From Anthoceros angustus (taxonomy: Eukaryota > Streptophyta > Anthocerotopsida > Anthocerotales > Anthocerotaceae), in assembly GCA_010909165.1 (NCBI GenBank), contig VJWM01000007.1, forward strand, positions 558,001 to 622,000: DNA of 64,000 nucleotides. The letters are read 5' to 3'. Shown here one piece after another: positions 33,002 through 44,820 of this stretch. The translations under genes were made by a program, and so were the position numbers. The notes under the pieces are model-generated. The model was not told where the DNA came from and made no database searches. It saw only the letters and a list, made by a program, of their open reading frames with translations. Within the stretch, counting starts at the first letter, position 1, and each line of letters opens with the position of its first letter.

Positions 33002-33501
33002 TCAAGCCGGCGGGGCGATTAAGGTTTCCGCTCGGGACGAGTCTGGTCGGGTAACTTTGCAAATATATTTGAAGAAATCGGGCTTCTTTGCGGACATAAT
33101 CTGAAGCCAGTAGGTCTTGTTGTCTGCTAACACCCACCCGCTTGTCGTGATATCTGGTTCGTGAGGTGACATTCGTATAGCTGCACAATCTTTATGTTGA
33201 TGATCTTGCCCAGAACACATATAACAGCGTCTGTTTAGAAAGGGGTTTCTCCTGAAACCCCTTTTTGCACTTGAAAAAATTCGCACTATAATCAGGCTTT
33301 TTGATATTTCTCTGCAGACATGTTACCCGCAACCTTTTGAATAATTGTTTTGATACACTTTATTTGAGATTGTAGATTGCAAGTACGTGGCAAAAACCTA
33401 AAGTCCCATTCTCGTTCGGCTTTTTTTTTCAAACTGGACACAAAATTCACGCGCAAACTTATGCGCGCACTTACATCTAAATTGTCTCCAACATCTGGCA
33501 A
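33002..33501 (-). mobile_element. Retroelement fragment with CCHC zinc knuckle
   Basis: The minus strand encodes RRCYMCSGQDHQHKDC, a C-X2-C-X4-H-X4-C knuckle typical of Gag-like or ORF1 nucleic-acid-binding proteins of retroelements. Upstream coding text (33,292-33,501, RISLRVNFVSSLKKKAEREW) is in another frame. No protease or polymerase is seen nearby, so this is an isolated decayed fragment. Confidence 0.5.
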
Positions 33502-34640
33502 TCATTGCCAGGTGTTGGACGTATAAAAATATTTAGAGTTTTTAGAGCTTGCTGTAATTACAGTGTAAACTTGTTTGCGCTACCTTCATTCATACTAGTC
33601 AATCCTATGACTATACTCTCGCTCAGAATTTTCACAGGACTTTGTTCCTTAGACATTGGGACAATAATATCTTCTTTGGCACGATGCTCTTGATCCACGT
33701 CTAGTGCGAGAATGAGAGTGGCATAGTGCACGCACTTAGAGGCGGGCCCGGCGTCTCAAGATTCAAAAGATGCAAAGGTTCTCACTACTAGTTCAAAGTT
33801 TTAACCACTAGAAAAAGATGAGGGTTAAGTAAAGATAAGAACATATCCACATTAGGAGTTGCACAAAAAGGTTGAAAGCGTCGAAAGGAACCCTTTAAAA
33901 CAACAAAAATATCAAAAAAATACAAAAATTGTCAAAATTTTAGAGCAAGTCTGCGCACTTGCCAGATTTTTGTAATTTTTAGGGTTTTAGGGTTTTTAGA
34001 CTTTGCTCTTTTTCTTTGGATGAACCGTGCAGGAATGCACTAGGAGGCATGAACCATTTGGGTTCATGCTCCGAACCTTCTTGACCTTGGGTGCGGCGCA
34101 CTTGTGTGCACCGCCAGGCCTCACTTGCCCGGGTGTGCACACTTGTGCGCACCAGCGCCCAGATGTAGCCTGGTCTTGTACACGGGTTCAATGGCGTGAC
34201 TTTCGATGGCCCCGGGCGCGCACCAATCGTGTCGTTGTAGTAAGTCAGCTCCCAAGAGAATGATGGGCTCCGGTTACCTCGTTTCAATCGTTTCGTCCCC
34301 CACTTAGTATCGGTTCAGTCTCAATACACCTATTCATCGTTTTAAACCTAACTACCATAGCGCTCACGAAGCGCGTAGCCAAACGTTTAAGGACCCGTCC
34401 GCGTCCGTGTCGTTCAAGTTCGTCACTCAACCCTCTAGTCCGTTCTTCTTACCACCCTCACCACTCTCACCATCCTTAGGAAAAGCGCGGGTGGCTATCG
34501 GTCCGGACCTCCTCGTAGCTCTGAGCCTCTCGGTCAGACTCTTCACGCCCTCTCGGGTTCCTCCGGCTCACCGCGTTCAGTCAGTCCATTTGGGCTGCAC
34601 GAGAAAGGGTCCCTAGGCCCATTCTGCACACCACCACCAC
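33502..34640. other. Intergenic repeat-derived DNA
   Basis: AT-rich until about 34,020, including two TTTAGGG-like words near 33,980 that are too few to be telomeric, then GC-richer retroelement-like sequence. No coding signal accepted. Confidence 0.35.
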
Positions 34641-37600
34641 GTTAGGGTGTCACTAGACCTTGATCGGTCTCGGGGGCATCGGCTGCTCGATGACTCGGGA
34701 CTCGCGTTAACACCCAGAGCACGCGGAGAGCGGGGCATCAACACCAAGAAAGATACTTTACTCGGGCGACCTCGGCCCTCTTATACTATGCGAAGGTCGG
34801 GCGCCTTTATTCACCTCTATTAGGGAGGCCAGCTCGGTGCGCCTGTCGCCTACTATTCTCCTATTCCTCCTATCTCCCGTCGGTGGTGGGGCTGGGATGC
34901 CCACGATTTCTTGGCGACCCAAAGAGCCACGGCATTGCGGGCGCAATCGGATGATCCGGGACCCCTACCTCTCCCAGGGTGCAGCCGGCTGCGCTCGGCG
35001 GCGGCACGACAGCCGATCACCACTAAGTCCTCCTCCCCTCCTCTCTTATCTCTCTGGCGGGCCCTGCCTTGGCCTCAGAGATGGATCTGCTTGGTGATCG
35101 GTGGCTCTCCCCACTCCTGATCGGACCTCGGGACCCCGTCTCGACTCGGTCAGGACCTCTAGTCAGCCTTCCTCTGGGTCCGGTCCTCTGTCCGGCCTTC
35201 TTTACGGGTTCGGACCTCGGGGTCGGACTTGCCTGAGGTCGGTTCTGGGCCCAACCCTTCCACAGGTCAGGACCTCGAGGGGTCCGGTCATCACCAAGTC
35301 TGGACCTCTAAGTCGGACTTCCTTGAGGCGGACTTGGGTTGACCTTTCCTCGAGTCAGGACAAAGTCGGACAGGTTGCCTCCTCCGGGCTTATCACGGGC
35401 TCCCAGGCCCTCCCTTGGTTCGAGGTTCCGGTTGTGCCCTTCCACGGCCTCCCGGGGCCCTCCTCCCTTCCTTCCGTGCGGAGTGCAGTGCTTACCTCGG
35501 GTGCAGTGACCCTTCCTCGTCAGGCTCCTCCCATTGCTCTCCCTCGCGCTCTTGTTGTCATCAAGCAGCGCTCCTAGGGTCCCGTGGTGCATCCCGGGTC
35601 CTTCCTCCCTCGCTCCTCCTTGAGCCCTTACGGAAGTCCGCTCACACTGAGTGGCGCAAGACCTCCGAGCCTTGAGGCTCTGCGTGGTAGTAGGCAAAGT
35701 CGAATCGACTTGTTGCCTCCTCCACATGGGCCGGAGCACCGGTATTCCCTCACTTGAGTGCTCGGCGGTGGGCATCTTTATCGACTGGCGTCTCCGTTGC
35801 GGGCTTACCAAGCTGCAGCGGGCGGACTCCTCGATGCCACCAAAGCGGCCTCAGAGCACCTCCTGCGGCCTTGACTCGGCGTTCTCCTCCTCCCTTTCGT
35901 TCCTCACTTGATTTCTTTGGCCATGGGTGAGCTCCCCTCCTTCCCGTCGGACGGACGTACTTCTCCTCAGCGCTTTCTTCCCTCCGTTCATCCTTTCCGG
36001 TCGACTTCCTTCTCTCCGGCGGGCGGTATCCCCGTCAGACTCGGCTTCCTCCACCTCTGCTGCTGCCTCGCGTCGAACTCCTTGGGCCGTCGCCTATTCT
36101 CCTCCGTCTTCAAGCGAAGGCTGGGCGCTCTATCTCCGCTCGAAGTCTTGGATTCTCTCGTTGAGAACCCCTACCTCCGTCGTCTTGAGTTGCGGCTCAA
36201 GGTATCCTTCATCCTCCAGCTCCTGCCACGCCCTTCTACCTCCTGCACCACAGGGTCCCCTATTTCCGGTCTTGACCTCCAGCTCCTCCTCACGGCTCGC
36301 CATGCTTGCTCAGCCTTGCCGTTGGCCGCGCTACCCGTCTCCCTCCACGGTTCGATCACGTCGATAGTGATCGATCGACCGCCGCCAGCGGCGCTTCTCG
36401 CGTTGCCTTGGTGAGCCTCGGCTGATGTTGGGCGGTAGCGCCTCGGCCAGTCGCGAGCCCTCTCCGCCTCCTTTGCGCCTCCCTTCGTGCGAGATCTTGA
36501 CCCGTGCTTGGGCCTCCTGCGCCCCTTTTGCTCACCACGGTGGAGGACCTTGTCGGTCTTCTGAATCCGGACCTCGCGCTCCGCCTCCGTTTCCCTTCCT
36601 CGATGCGGCGAGGACTTCCGCCTTCTTCCTCCTGGGCGCCTCCATCTGCTCACGGAGGAGCACCATGCGCCTCCTTGTTGCCTCCACCTCCACAGGCTCG
36701 GCCGTCCGTGAGTCCCAGGCATACCGTCCATATGGCAGGACCGCCGTGTCTCTTCCACAGGGCCGGGTGAGGCCCCACCGTCGTGGGGCGGGCATCTCTC
36801 GATCCCAGGACCTCCATACCAGCCGGGTGAGTCGGGGTTGGGCTCTCCGGACCTAATCGGGACCCCTTGGGTCCACGAGTCGTCAGAGCCTCACCTTCTT
36901 GGCCCTCTTGGCGCCAATTCCTTATCGCCTCTTTCTCCACAGGGCTCGGAGGGTGAGGGGTTCGGGGTGACCCTTTTACCTCTCCCGGTCGGAGATAGGG
37001 CCGGCTCGGGTGGGGCTGCGCGGTGGCCTCCGCTCCTTGGCGGCGTCCCTTTCAGCCCATCGCCTCCTCGGCTTCTTGGCCACTCCGTTGGCGAGGCGAG
37101 GCACGCAGGCGTCACAGGTCTTGCGTTGGCGGGTGGCACCGTCTTCGCCTCTTGGTCCCAGCAGTCCGTCGGGGCTCGTGGCTGTCGTCGTGGCTGGTGA
37201 TGCAGCCGGGCTCCCGGAGCCGCTCATACAGGGCCGCCTCTCTTCTTGCACTGCTCGGTGGGGGCACCGGAGGAGGAAGCGGGGATGTCCTCCACTTCCC
37301 TCGGTGGCGAGTCCGCTCAGACGTATAGTGCAGGATTCCCTCGATCGTCTTCCTCCGAACCCTCTTGCTCGGACAGGGCGGGCCTCCACCTCTGCGCTCT
37401 TCCTTACGCCTCCGGTGGGCGGCCCGGCCCTTCCGGTCGCGTTCCTCTTCTCCCTCCTTGAGGAGGTTCGCGTGCCACATGAATTAGAGCGATAGCGAGG
37501 AGGCTTCTCACACCTCGGCTTGTGAGCTTCACAGTTGATCTGGCGAAGATGATCCTTCCCGATCGCCTCCTTCCTCTGCGGCGCATGCGGGAACACGGTG

Positions 37601-38830
37601 ATTGTCACCAAGGTGATCTACCTTGGTGAGCATGTTCGATGGACAATGATCACAGCCCTCTCACCCTCATCCGGCAAGTCAGGCATCAACCCGGCCGTTG
37701 GTTGTTCGTTGCGTCCACAGCTTCGGCGGCGGCCTTTGCCGCCTCTATCTCCTGGCCTTGAGGTTCGGGACTCGCCCCAATTTCCTCCATTGGGCGGTTG
37801 TACCGCCCTCGGGACCTCCAGTCCACCTCTAGGAGTCCTCTCGAAGGCTCTTAGGCCGAACCTCCTTGTTGGCGCCAACATCTTTACTCCGGACTAGGCG
37901 GCTGTCGAAGGTCGAACGGCTGGAAGCGTCCGGGTGCCATTCCTTGACCAGCTCCCCGCCTCCTCCACGGTCCACCTCCTAGGAGTCCTCTCGAGAGGCT
38001 CTTAGGCGAACCTCCTTGTTGGCGCCAACATCTTGCGTACTCCGGACTCGGCGTCGAGAGGTCGAGCGGCTGGAAAAGCGTCCAGTGCCACTCCTTGACC
38101 AGCTCCCCGCCTCCTCCGGCCACGCCAGTCGGGTGGCGCTTGGTAGCGATGTTGCGTTCCACCAAGCTCCATGGCTCCCAAACCTCCGCCGCCTTCTTGG
38201 GTCCCATCTTCCCCATCCTTCTGTCATTGCTTTGAGTGTGAGGCTCCCTGTCGTCCGTTCCTTGGCCGGTCGGTTGCTTCCCTCGCGAAGTCGGCGGGGA
38301 GGTGCTGGCGATCACAAAAACAACACGGCGGGTGTCGGCGAGCATCAGAAGATCGCTGAAGTTGCTTGGAAGAATGACCTCGCCTTGCCTCTCGCCGTCG
38401 GAGTAGCGTCGCGGAGGGTGGCTCTTCTTTGTCCGTGGCGTCGAGGGACACGCTGCGGCTCTCGCTCTGTTAGCTTCCGCCTACTGCAGCCTTACGCCGC
38501 GCGATGCGGGCGTGAATACACCTTATAACCAGCGGCAATGCTACGGTCTGGCTGCTGCATGCCGTCTTCCATTCGGGGCCGATCCACGTGGCGCCGCTTC
38601 TGTCTAACTCACGCCTCAACTTCTAATTACCTTCTTGGGCGTACTTATCCTATTCCATTACGGGTGGGGTGCGGACTTATCCGATACTCCGGTGCATGGC
38701 CGGGGCCGAGTGTGGGGTCGTTACCGGTCGGTGGTCGGGCGCGATCCGGTCTTGGTCAGTGTCTTTCCTCCTTTACGCCTTATTTTGCACTCCATACCTA
38801 CGAAAAAAAACAAACCCGGCTTATTTTCTA
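34640..38830 (-). mobile_element. GC-rich degenerate retroelement-like tract
   Basis: About 4 kb of high-GC sequence. Many frames are open by composition alone and none is convincing. On the minus strand several interrupted frames (for example 35,851-36,054, 36,171-36,758, 36,532-36,795, 36,976-37,611) encode Arg/Glu/Lys-rich coiled-coil-like text such as RRRMVLLREQMEAPRRKKAEV, reminiscent of plant Gag proteins. The part around 35,100-35,350 is packed with short GGACCTC/GGTCGGAC repeats like a long terminal repeat or its flank. No reverse transcriptase or integrase motif was found, so the assignment is tentative. Confidence 0.4.
37817..38130. repeat. About 155-bp tandem duplication
   Basis: Copies start at about 37,817 and 37,972 (TCCACCTC.TAGGAGTCCTC), each containing CTCCTTGTTGGCGCCAACAT and TTGACCAGCTCCCCGCCTCC. 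They differ mainly by 1-3-nt indels. Confidence 0.85.
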
Positions 38831-39117
38831 ACCCCCAAGGAGGCCGGGTTGTCCACAGCATCCTTGCTGTGCGCACACGAATTAGCCAGCCGAGGCGATT
38901 GCTGCCTTACAGTGCGGCGCAGTCGGCAGCCCTCCTGCCCAGATGCTGGCACAAGTCGTGCACCGTCCCTCACCCCACAGTGTACATGCACTTGTAATTG
39001 CAAGTGCCTGGCCCAGCATGTTGATGATAACCCGGTGCTAGGTCACTTGTGAGAAAGGCGGGCAAGTAAGAATAAAGGGGATGGGGTGTTCTTAAGTCAC
39101 ATTAGGGCATAGGATAG
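38831..39117. other. Repeat-flanking sequence, no gene
   Basis: No coding or RNA signal recognised between the GC-rich tract and the 317-bp doublet. Confidence 0.35.
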
Positions 39118-39126
39118 GTATATAAA

Positions 39127-39750
39127 ATTGGTCTAGGTGAACCTCCGCCGATGTTTGCTATTTGTTATTTTGTCGAGAGTTAAGCATCCTCGAGCCTTAA
39201 AGGACATGCTTCCCCATTAGAGATCATTTTTTCGCGTTCTTTTGCACAATGCATGCACAAAGTTTGCACATAAGCGTTGTTTAAGCGGCGCACTTATGCG
39301 GCCTGGGCTTCGACCCCTAGTATACAAAACATACAAAACCACACAAATTCACGAAACTCTAGGACATGGCGAAATTATATGGAACAATGAGGTCACTTGC
39401 CCTTCATCACCAAACTAAATCGCCATGAACACGAGTATAAGAGTGGTCTAGGTGAACCTTCGCGATGTTTGCTATTTGTTATTTTGTCGGAGTTAAGCAT
39501 CCTCGAGACCATAAAGGACATGCTTCCCCATTAGAAGATCATTTTTTCGCGTTCTTTTGCACAATGCTAGCACAAAGTTTGCACATAAGCGTTGTTTAAG
39601 GCGCGCACTTATGTAGCGCCTAGGCCCCCTGATACAAAACATACAAAACCACACAAATTGGCGAAACTACGAGACATGGAAATTATGGAACAATGAGGTC
39701 ACTTGCCCTTCATCACCGACTAAATCGCCATGAACCTGAGTATAAGGTGC
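39127..39750. repeat. About 317-bp tandem duplication
   Basis: Two copies beginning GGTCTAGGTGAACCT at 39,127 and 39,444. Both include GATGTTTGCTATTTGTTATT and TTGCACATAAGCGTTGTTTA and end near AAATCGCCATGAAC. Differences are largely small indels. Confidence 0.88.
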
Positions 39751-40810
39751 TAGCGGTGTAAATGACTCGGCGAAGTGGAACGTCGGGCCGAGAATGCTGC
39801 GAACACCTACAAAACCAACAAAACCAAACCAACTTCGGTTTATTGAAATAGGGTTGGGATTTTTCAAAACCCTTTGTGGAGAAACCCTTTCTAAACAAAC
39901 GCTGTTATACCGGTTGCAAGCTTCAAAAGCCTCTTATAAAAATGGTAGCCAATTGTGCCATGGTGGCAATCCACGATGATCGATGTGAAATAGCCCTCGT
40001 CTTAACTTGTGATGGTTGCGGGCCGCATTATGCACTACCAGCCCGGTTGAGTTGAATGCCCGTACATCGATATATGTCATGGTGACATGACTAGGCATGG
40101 ATGCCCGATCCCCGAAAATTTTGTATTATCGGCGCACTCGAATGTGGTGCTTCTCGACCTCACTTTTAAACTGAGATGCCCAATAGTCTCTTGGTGCGGG
40201 AGGTGCTCGTTTTTAGCTACAACATTGACGCAACTTACGGTGGTTTGTAGTGCAGAGGTTGAGAGACCGAATTGAGGTGCAAGGCCAAGCAGATTCGACT
40301 TCGACAGGGGAAAACTAGACCCATCCTCAACAACTCTTATAAGCACCATCACCAGCCTGACGAGCGTGGGGACCTCCTAGTCGGGGGTAGTGATGTGAAG
40401 ACCGAGTGTGCTCGTGAGGCGGTAGGCGGCATGCCGGTGGGGCCAGAGCTTTGTGCTAGTTTGTCTAGCCAATGGGAATGGGCTCATGGCATCCGGCCCT
40501 TGACAGGGATAAGAAGGATGCGCACTTGGCTGGACACGTCTTTTATTTGCTCTCTAGTCAAGATGGGGAAGCTTCTTTTTGTTGTAAGTATCCCCGTCCA
40601 AAGCTCTTGAAGTTTCAATAATCCGTTCGAATAAAAACCTGACACATCTTTGGAAAGAGCTTCTTTTGATGATGAGCGCACATATGTTTTTAAATTTTTA
40701 AATCAAGTGTATCTGGCCTAAAAGCGGTCAAAAAATTTTCTAGTGATTATTGTCAAAAAAATGCCCAAAGGGGCCCATCGTTTAGGGGTTAATCATCGAG
40801 ATCGGAATCG
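39751..40810. other. Repeat-derived, no gene recognised
   Basis: Frames at 39,794-39,979, 40,087-40,275 and 40,272-40,610 show no recognised domain. Probably retroelement debris. Confidence 0.35.
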
Positions 40811-40962
40811 TCCTAATGGGCCGCCAAAACGATAGTGAGAAAAACCTAAATTTTATTATTAAATTAATAACATTAAATATCAACTTCCTAATGGGCCGCC
40901 AAAACGATAGTGAGAAAAACCTAAATTTTATTATTAAATTAATAACATTAAATATCAGTTGA
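40811..40962. repeat. 76-bp tandem duplication
   Basis: Two copies of a unit beginning CCTAATGGGCCGCCAAAACG and running into AT-rich sequence ending ACATTAAATATCA, identical over nearly the whole unit. Confidence 0.9.
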
Positions 40963-40978
40963 TAATTGACGAAGAATG

Positions 40979-41684
40979 ACTACCGTACCCCAAGGGGTGG
41001 TTCAACAGGATAATGCCGAAATAATTATTTTTTGAAAAAAACAAGGTTCAACATAAATATTTATATTTTTCAAAATTTCAACATTTACAAAAAATAATTT
41101 TATCAAATTTCAACATTTATTAAAATATATAGGTATATATATAAAACTAATGGATATGTATAGATCTCCCCTAAATAGGCCCTAATTTTCCACACAAACC
41201 CTAGTTTCCTTATTTTCGGCATCATAAACTCATAAATTTTTACCTATCCAACATTTTAAGTATACCGTACCCCGAGGGGTGGTTCAACAGGATAATGCCA
41301 AAATAATTATTTTTTTTAAAAAATAAGGTTTAACATAAATATTTATATTTTTCAAAATTTCAATATTTACAAAAAATAATTTTATCAGATTTCAACATTT
41401 ATTAAAATAAATAGGTATATATATAAAACTAATGGATATGTATAGACCTTCCTAAATAGCCCTAATTTTCCACACAAACCCTAATTTCCTTATTTTCGGC
41501 ATCATAAACTCATAAATTTTTACCTATTCAACATTTTAAGTATAATAATTTCTGGATTTTCAACTTTTACTAATTTTAATTAATTAACGCCGAATCACCC
41601 CTTGGGGTACGGTAGTAATTTCTGGATTTTCAAATTTTACTAATTTTAATTAATTAATGCCGAATCACCCCTTGGGTACGGTAG
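40979..41684. mobile_element. MITE-like element with inverted ends and internal 282-bp duplication
   Basis: The left end ACTACCGTACCCCAAGGGGT is matched in inverse orientation by ACCCCTTGGGGTACGGTAGT at about 41,596-41,615 and again, one G shorter, at 41,666-41,684. Between them a 282-bp AT-rich unit is repeated directly (about 40,984 and 41,266, each starting CCGTACCCC.AGGGGTGGTT), and a 70-bp right-end unit is also doubled (41,545-41,683). No coding capacity. This suggests a non-autonomous DNA transposon that has undergone nested duplications. No clear target-site duplication. Confidence 0.65.
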
Positions 41685-41699
41685 TATAGGTTCCTAGTG

Positions 41700-42030
41700 T
41701 ACATATAGTAGAGGCGATGGGGTTCGGCGCTAATTAATTAGATATTTTAAATGCCAAAAAATATGGATATTATTTTCACTGTCAGCCGAAATGCCGAAAT
41801 ATTCCGAAGCGTGGAAATGCCGACCGTCCTGTCGTAGATGGAAGTTCTTTGTTTGATAAGGCAAAAAACGATGAGAAGAAGCCCATCCAGCAAGGGACAA
41901 CCAAGGAGAACCCTTAGGGTCAAGATGGGAAGGAGCGGCTAAGCTCCCTACCTAAAGCTACCTACTGCTCCCAAAACATCATTTGCAGGAAAAAACAAAA
42001 GGCCTGCAAACCACGGAGGAAGAGGAAGAA
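41700..42030. other. Intergenic, no gene recognised
   Basis: Between the MITE-like element and the LINE. Some echoes of the ATGCCGAAAT words of the MITE near 41,790, otherwise nothing. Confidence 0.3.
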
Positions 42031-42033
42031 GCG

Positions 42034-44090
42034 TCACCTGTTGTCACCACGTTGTGAAGGATTGGCATCGAGAGAGCCCTTTGAAGGGCAATGGAGACCG
42101 CTGTCTGAAGTAAGTTGTGAAATATGAAAGGGACAGCCCTGCACCATGCTTGCTGGTGTGGTAGGATTTGGCACAGGACTTGAAAAATTTATCGAAGTCC
42201 TCTGCCATTGCCCCATATGTCTCAAGTGTGAGCGGAATAAAGAGGTGGCCTGCTTGCATTCCGCTATACTTCCTGACCTGGAGAGCCTTAGCTCCGGTGG
42301 CAGCTCCGGTGGCACAAAACCCAGAATACATGGACGAGCCAGAAGCCAAGTGCTTACGCCCTTACCAGAAACAAGAGCGAAGCAGAGCTATCGTAGACTT
42401 CGGGATGAAGGAGTCTAGGAGGACGGATTGGAAAGCTTGGCTGAGCTGCTTCTCAAGCAACGACGCCTGCAACCTCTTGAAACCGTTGGAGATAAAAGTC
42501 GAGAAACGGGAAAATTCCCGCCTAGCATCCGTAGAAAGCATTTCCTTGGCCCGCCTCAGGGACATTTGGAAAGGGAAGCTCCCCTCGTCCACACCAGAAA
42601 TGAGATCCTCTGCAAACGGCCGGTCCTGGAGGAAGAAGCGAGAGGCCAAATCACCCGCAGGGCACTTGGAAGCCCCTGGGCCAGAGCAATGCCTCTAGCA
42701 TGGAACTGCAAAGTGGGGGAGATGCATGACAGGGACAAGACACGGCACTTGAAGAGCTTGACCTTCAAGCCAACCACAGAGAGCCCATAGGAGAAGAGCT
42801 TGAAGGCCTCTTGACCCTGTCCCTAGGCCCGAGCATGTGAGAGCACGTTGTCCGATGGGAAGTCACTGCTGGAGGAAGGCCCGATAGGGCCTCAGAGTGA
42901 GCAATGGCAAAGAGAACACCGCCTAGAAGGTCTCCTTGCCTGGTGCCTATGGCCCATTCCAAGACGGAGATGGAAAATCTTGAAGAGAAGTTCTTGTGCT
43001 AATAGTAGAGGTTGGAAGACCTCCCGTAGAAGCACCGGACAAAAGGGATAAGGCTCCTTTATCGCAGATGTACAATGTGCGTCATGACCGAGATGCCTCG
43101 TCATGTCCGTATTCTCATTCAACTTCTCTTTGCTCTATAGAGCGATACATTGGGAGCGGCTAAATTTACATTTGCCCTAGACCTTGAGTGACTTGCACTA
43201 GGGCGAGGTTTTGTGACTCCTTGTTTCCCAGTTGGGGACCATTGATGTTCATGTGTAGGTTTATGGAGCCCTAAAGCAATCTCTCAAGCAGCACAACCTC
43301 TTGAAGCGTTGGAGATAAAGTCGAAGCAGAATTCCCTTCTAAGCATCCGTGAAAGCATTTCCTTGGCCTCGGGACATTTGGAAAGGAAGCTCCTCGTCCA
43401 CACGAAATGAGATCCTCGCATGGCGGTCTGGAAGGAAAGGCGAGAGGCCAAATCACCCGAGGCACTTGGAAGCCCACAGGCGAGCAATGCCTCTGGCATG
43501 GAGCGCAAAGTGGGAGATGCATGAGGACAAGACCACGGCACTTGAAGGCTTGACCTTCAAGCCAACCACAGAGCCCATAGGAGAAGAGCTTGAAGGCCTC
43601 TTGACCACATCCACTAGGCAGAGCATGTGAGAGTTGCGCGGTTGATGGGAAGTCAGTCAGCATGAGGAGGCAGCGCCTGGATAGGGCCTCAGAGTGAGCA
43701 ATGGCAAAGAGAACACCGCCTAGAAGGTCTCCTTGCCTGGTGCCTATGGCCCATTCCAAGACGGAGATGGAAAATCTTGAGAAGTTCTTGTGCTAATAGT
43801 AGAGGTTGGAAGACCTCCGTAGAAACCTTAGGACAAAGGGATAAAGGCTCCTTTATCGCAGATGTACAATGTGCGTCATGACCGAGATGCCTCGTCATGT
43901 CCGTATTCTCATTCAACTTCTCTTTGCTCTATAGAGCGATACATTGGGAGCGGCTAAATTTACATTTGCCCTAGACCTTGAGTGACTTGCACTAGGGCGA
44001 GGTTTTGTGACTCCTTGTTTCCCAGTTGGGGACCATTGATGTTCATGTGTAGGTTTATGGAGCCCTAAAGCAATCTCTCAACAATCTAGG
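42034..44090 (-). mobile_element. Degenerate LINE reverse transcriptase region, partly duplicated
   Basis: The minus strand encodes pieces of a plant LINE-type reverse transcriptase: EWAIGTRQGDLLGGVLFAIAHSEAL (shown in parts: GTRQGDLLGG, VLFAIAHSEAL) at 42,765-42,962 and again at 43,271-43,759. The G.RQGDPLG type motif belongs to the palm region just before the catalytic YADD. A C-terminal piece (42,034-42,349) reads HLFIPLTLETYGAMAEDF. Frameshifts are frequent; no intact frame remains. The same C-terminal motif occurs at 960-1,090 on the plus strand. Confidence 0.65.
42480..44083. repeat. About 795-bp tandem duplication within the LINE
   Basis: Copy 1 about 42,480-43,289 and copy 2 about 43,305-44,083. 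The last 250 bp or so of each copy are identical, while the first half of copy 2 shows many 1-5-nt deletions and few substitutions relative to copy 1. Confidence 0.88.
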
Positions 44091-44460
44091 TGAGTTTCTT
44101 TCCAGCGATTACTGAAGATTCAACGTGCCACCTTTGTTGCACGAAGCGCTCCAAAAACTGATGTGTTCCATGGAAAGACGGGAAGATTGCCTTTCCCGGC
44201 ATAGGAGGATGGCGTAAAGGTCTATGGGTCAAGGGGAATGCCCAATCCCATGTCAGCCACGTTTGGGCGAATTGCCGCTCAAGAGGTATGAAAGTTTGTC
44301 CTGTCATGCAATGAGTCTACTTGGACTCTATGGAATCTCTTCGTCTGAAGCCAATCTGAAGGCTGCAAGTTCCCAATATGATCACAAGCTGCATCAACTC
44401 TAAATTAAGCTGAAATTCAATAAAATTTTAAAGTTTAAAACAGACAACCGGACCGTTTTA
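44091..44460. other. Intergenic, no gene recognised
   Basis: A minus frame at 44,086-44,307 has no recognisable domain. Confidence 0.3.
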
Positions 44461-44820
44461 TTAAAAAGAATTGTAGAATTGTACTTTCAAGCGTGAAAGG
44501 AAGCTGTGGTTGAGATGCCCTTCTTTGGCCTTTTTTGTCCAGTTGAGATGCCCTTCTCTGGCCTTTTTCGGCATGGGCTCGGGGGCAAAATCTCGACCTT
44601 CTTTTGCCTTTTCCGGCACGGGCTCAGGGACAAAATCCCGAACTTCTTTGGGCTTTTGCGGCAAGGGCTCAGGGGCAAAATCCTGACCTTCTTTGGCCTT
44701 TTCCGGCACGGGCTCAGGGGCAAAATCCCCACTTTCTTTGGCCTTTTCCGGCATGGGCTCAGGGGCTAAATCCCAACCTTATTTGGCCTTTTCCGGCACG
44801 GACTCAAAGACAAAATAAAT
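44461..44820 (-). repeat. 60-bp minisatellite, about five to six copies, open on both strands
   Basis: Near-perfect 60-bp units with core TTTGGCCTTTTCCGGCACGG. On the minus strand (44,461-44,754) each unit encodes a 20-residue repeat of the form PEKAKEG.DFAPEPVP, five times, ending HSFLSRLKVQFYNSF. A TAA interrupts the outermost copy. On the plus strand the same unit encodes a hydrophobic GLFRHGLRGKI.TFF repeat. Because the unit length is divisible by three, openness alone does not prove coding. No start context or splice support found. Confidence 0.75.

Noticed and set aside
33960-34010. Interstitial telomere repeat
   Set aside because: Only about two imperfect TTTAGGG-like words are present.
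36976-37611. Long open frames on both strands of the GC-rich tract
   Set aside because: High GC content alone lowers stop-codon frequency; several overlapping frames are open at once and none has a recognisable domain.
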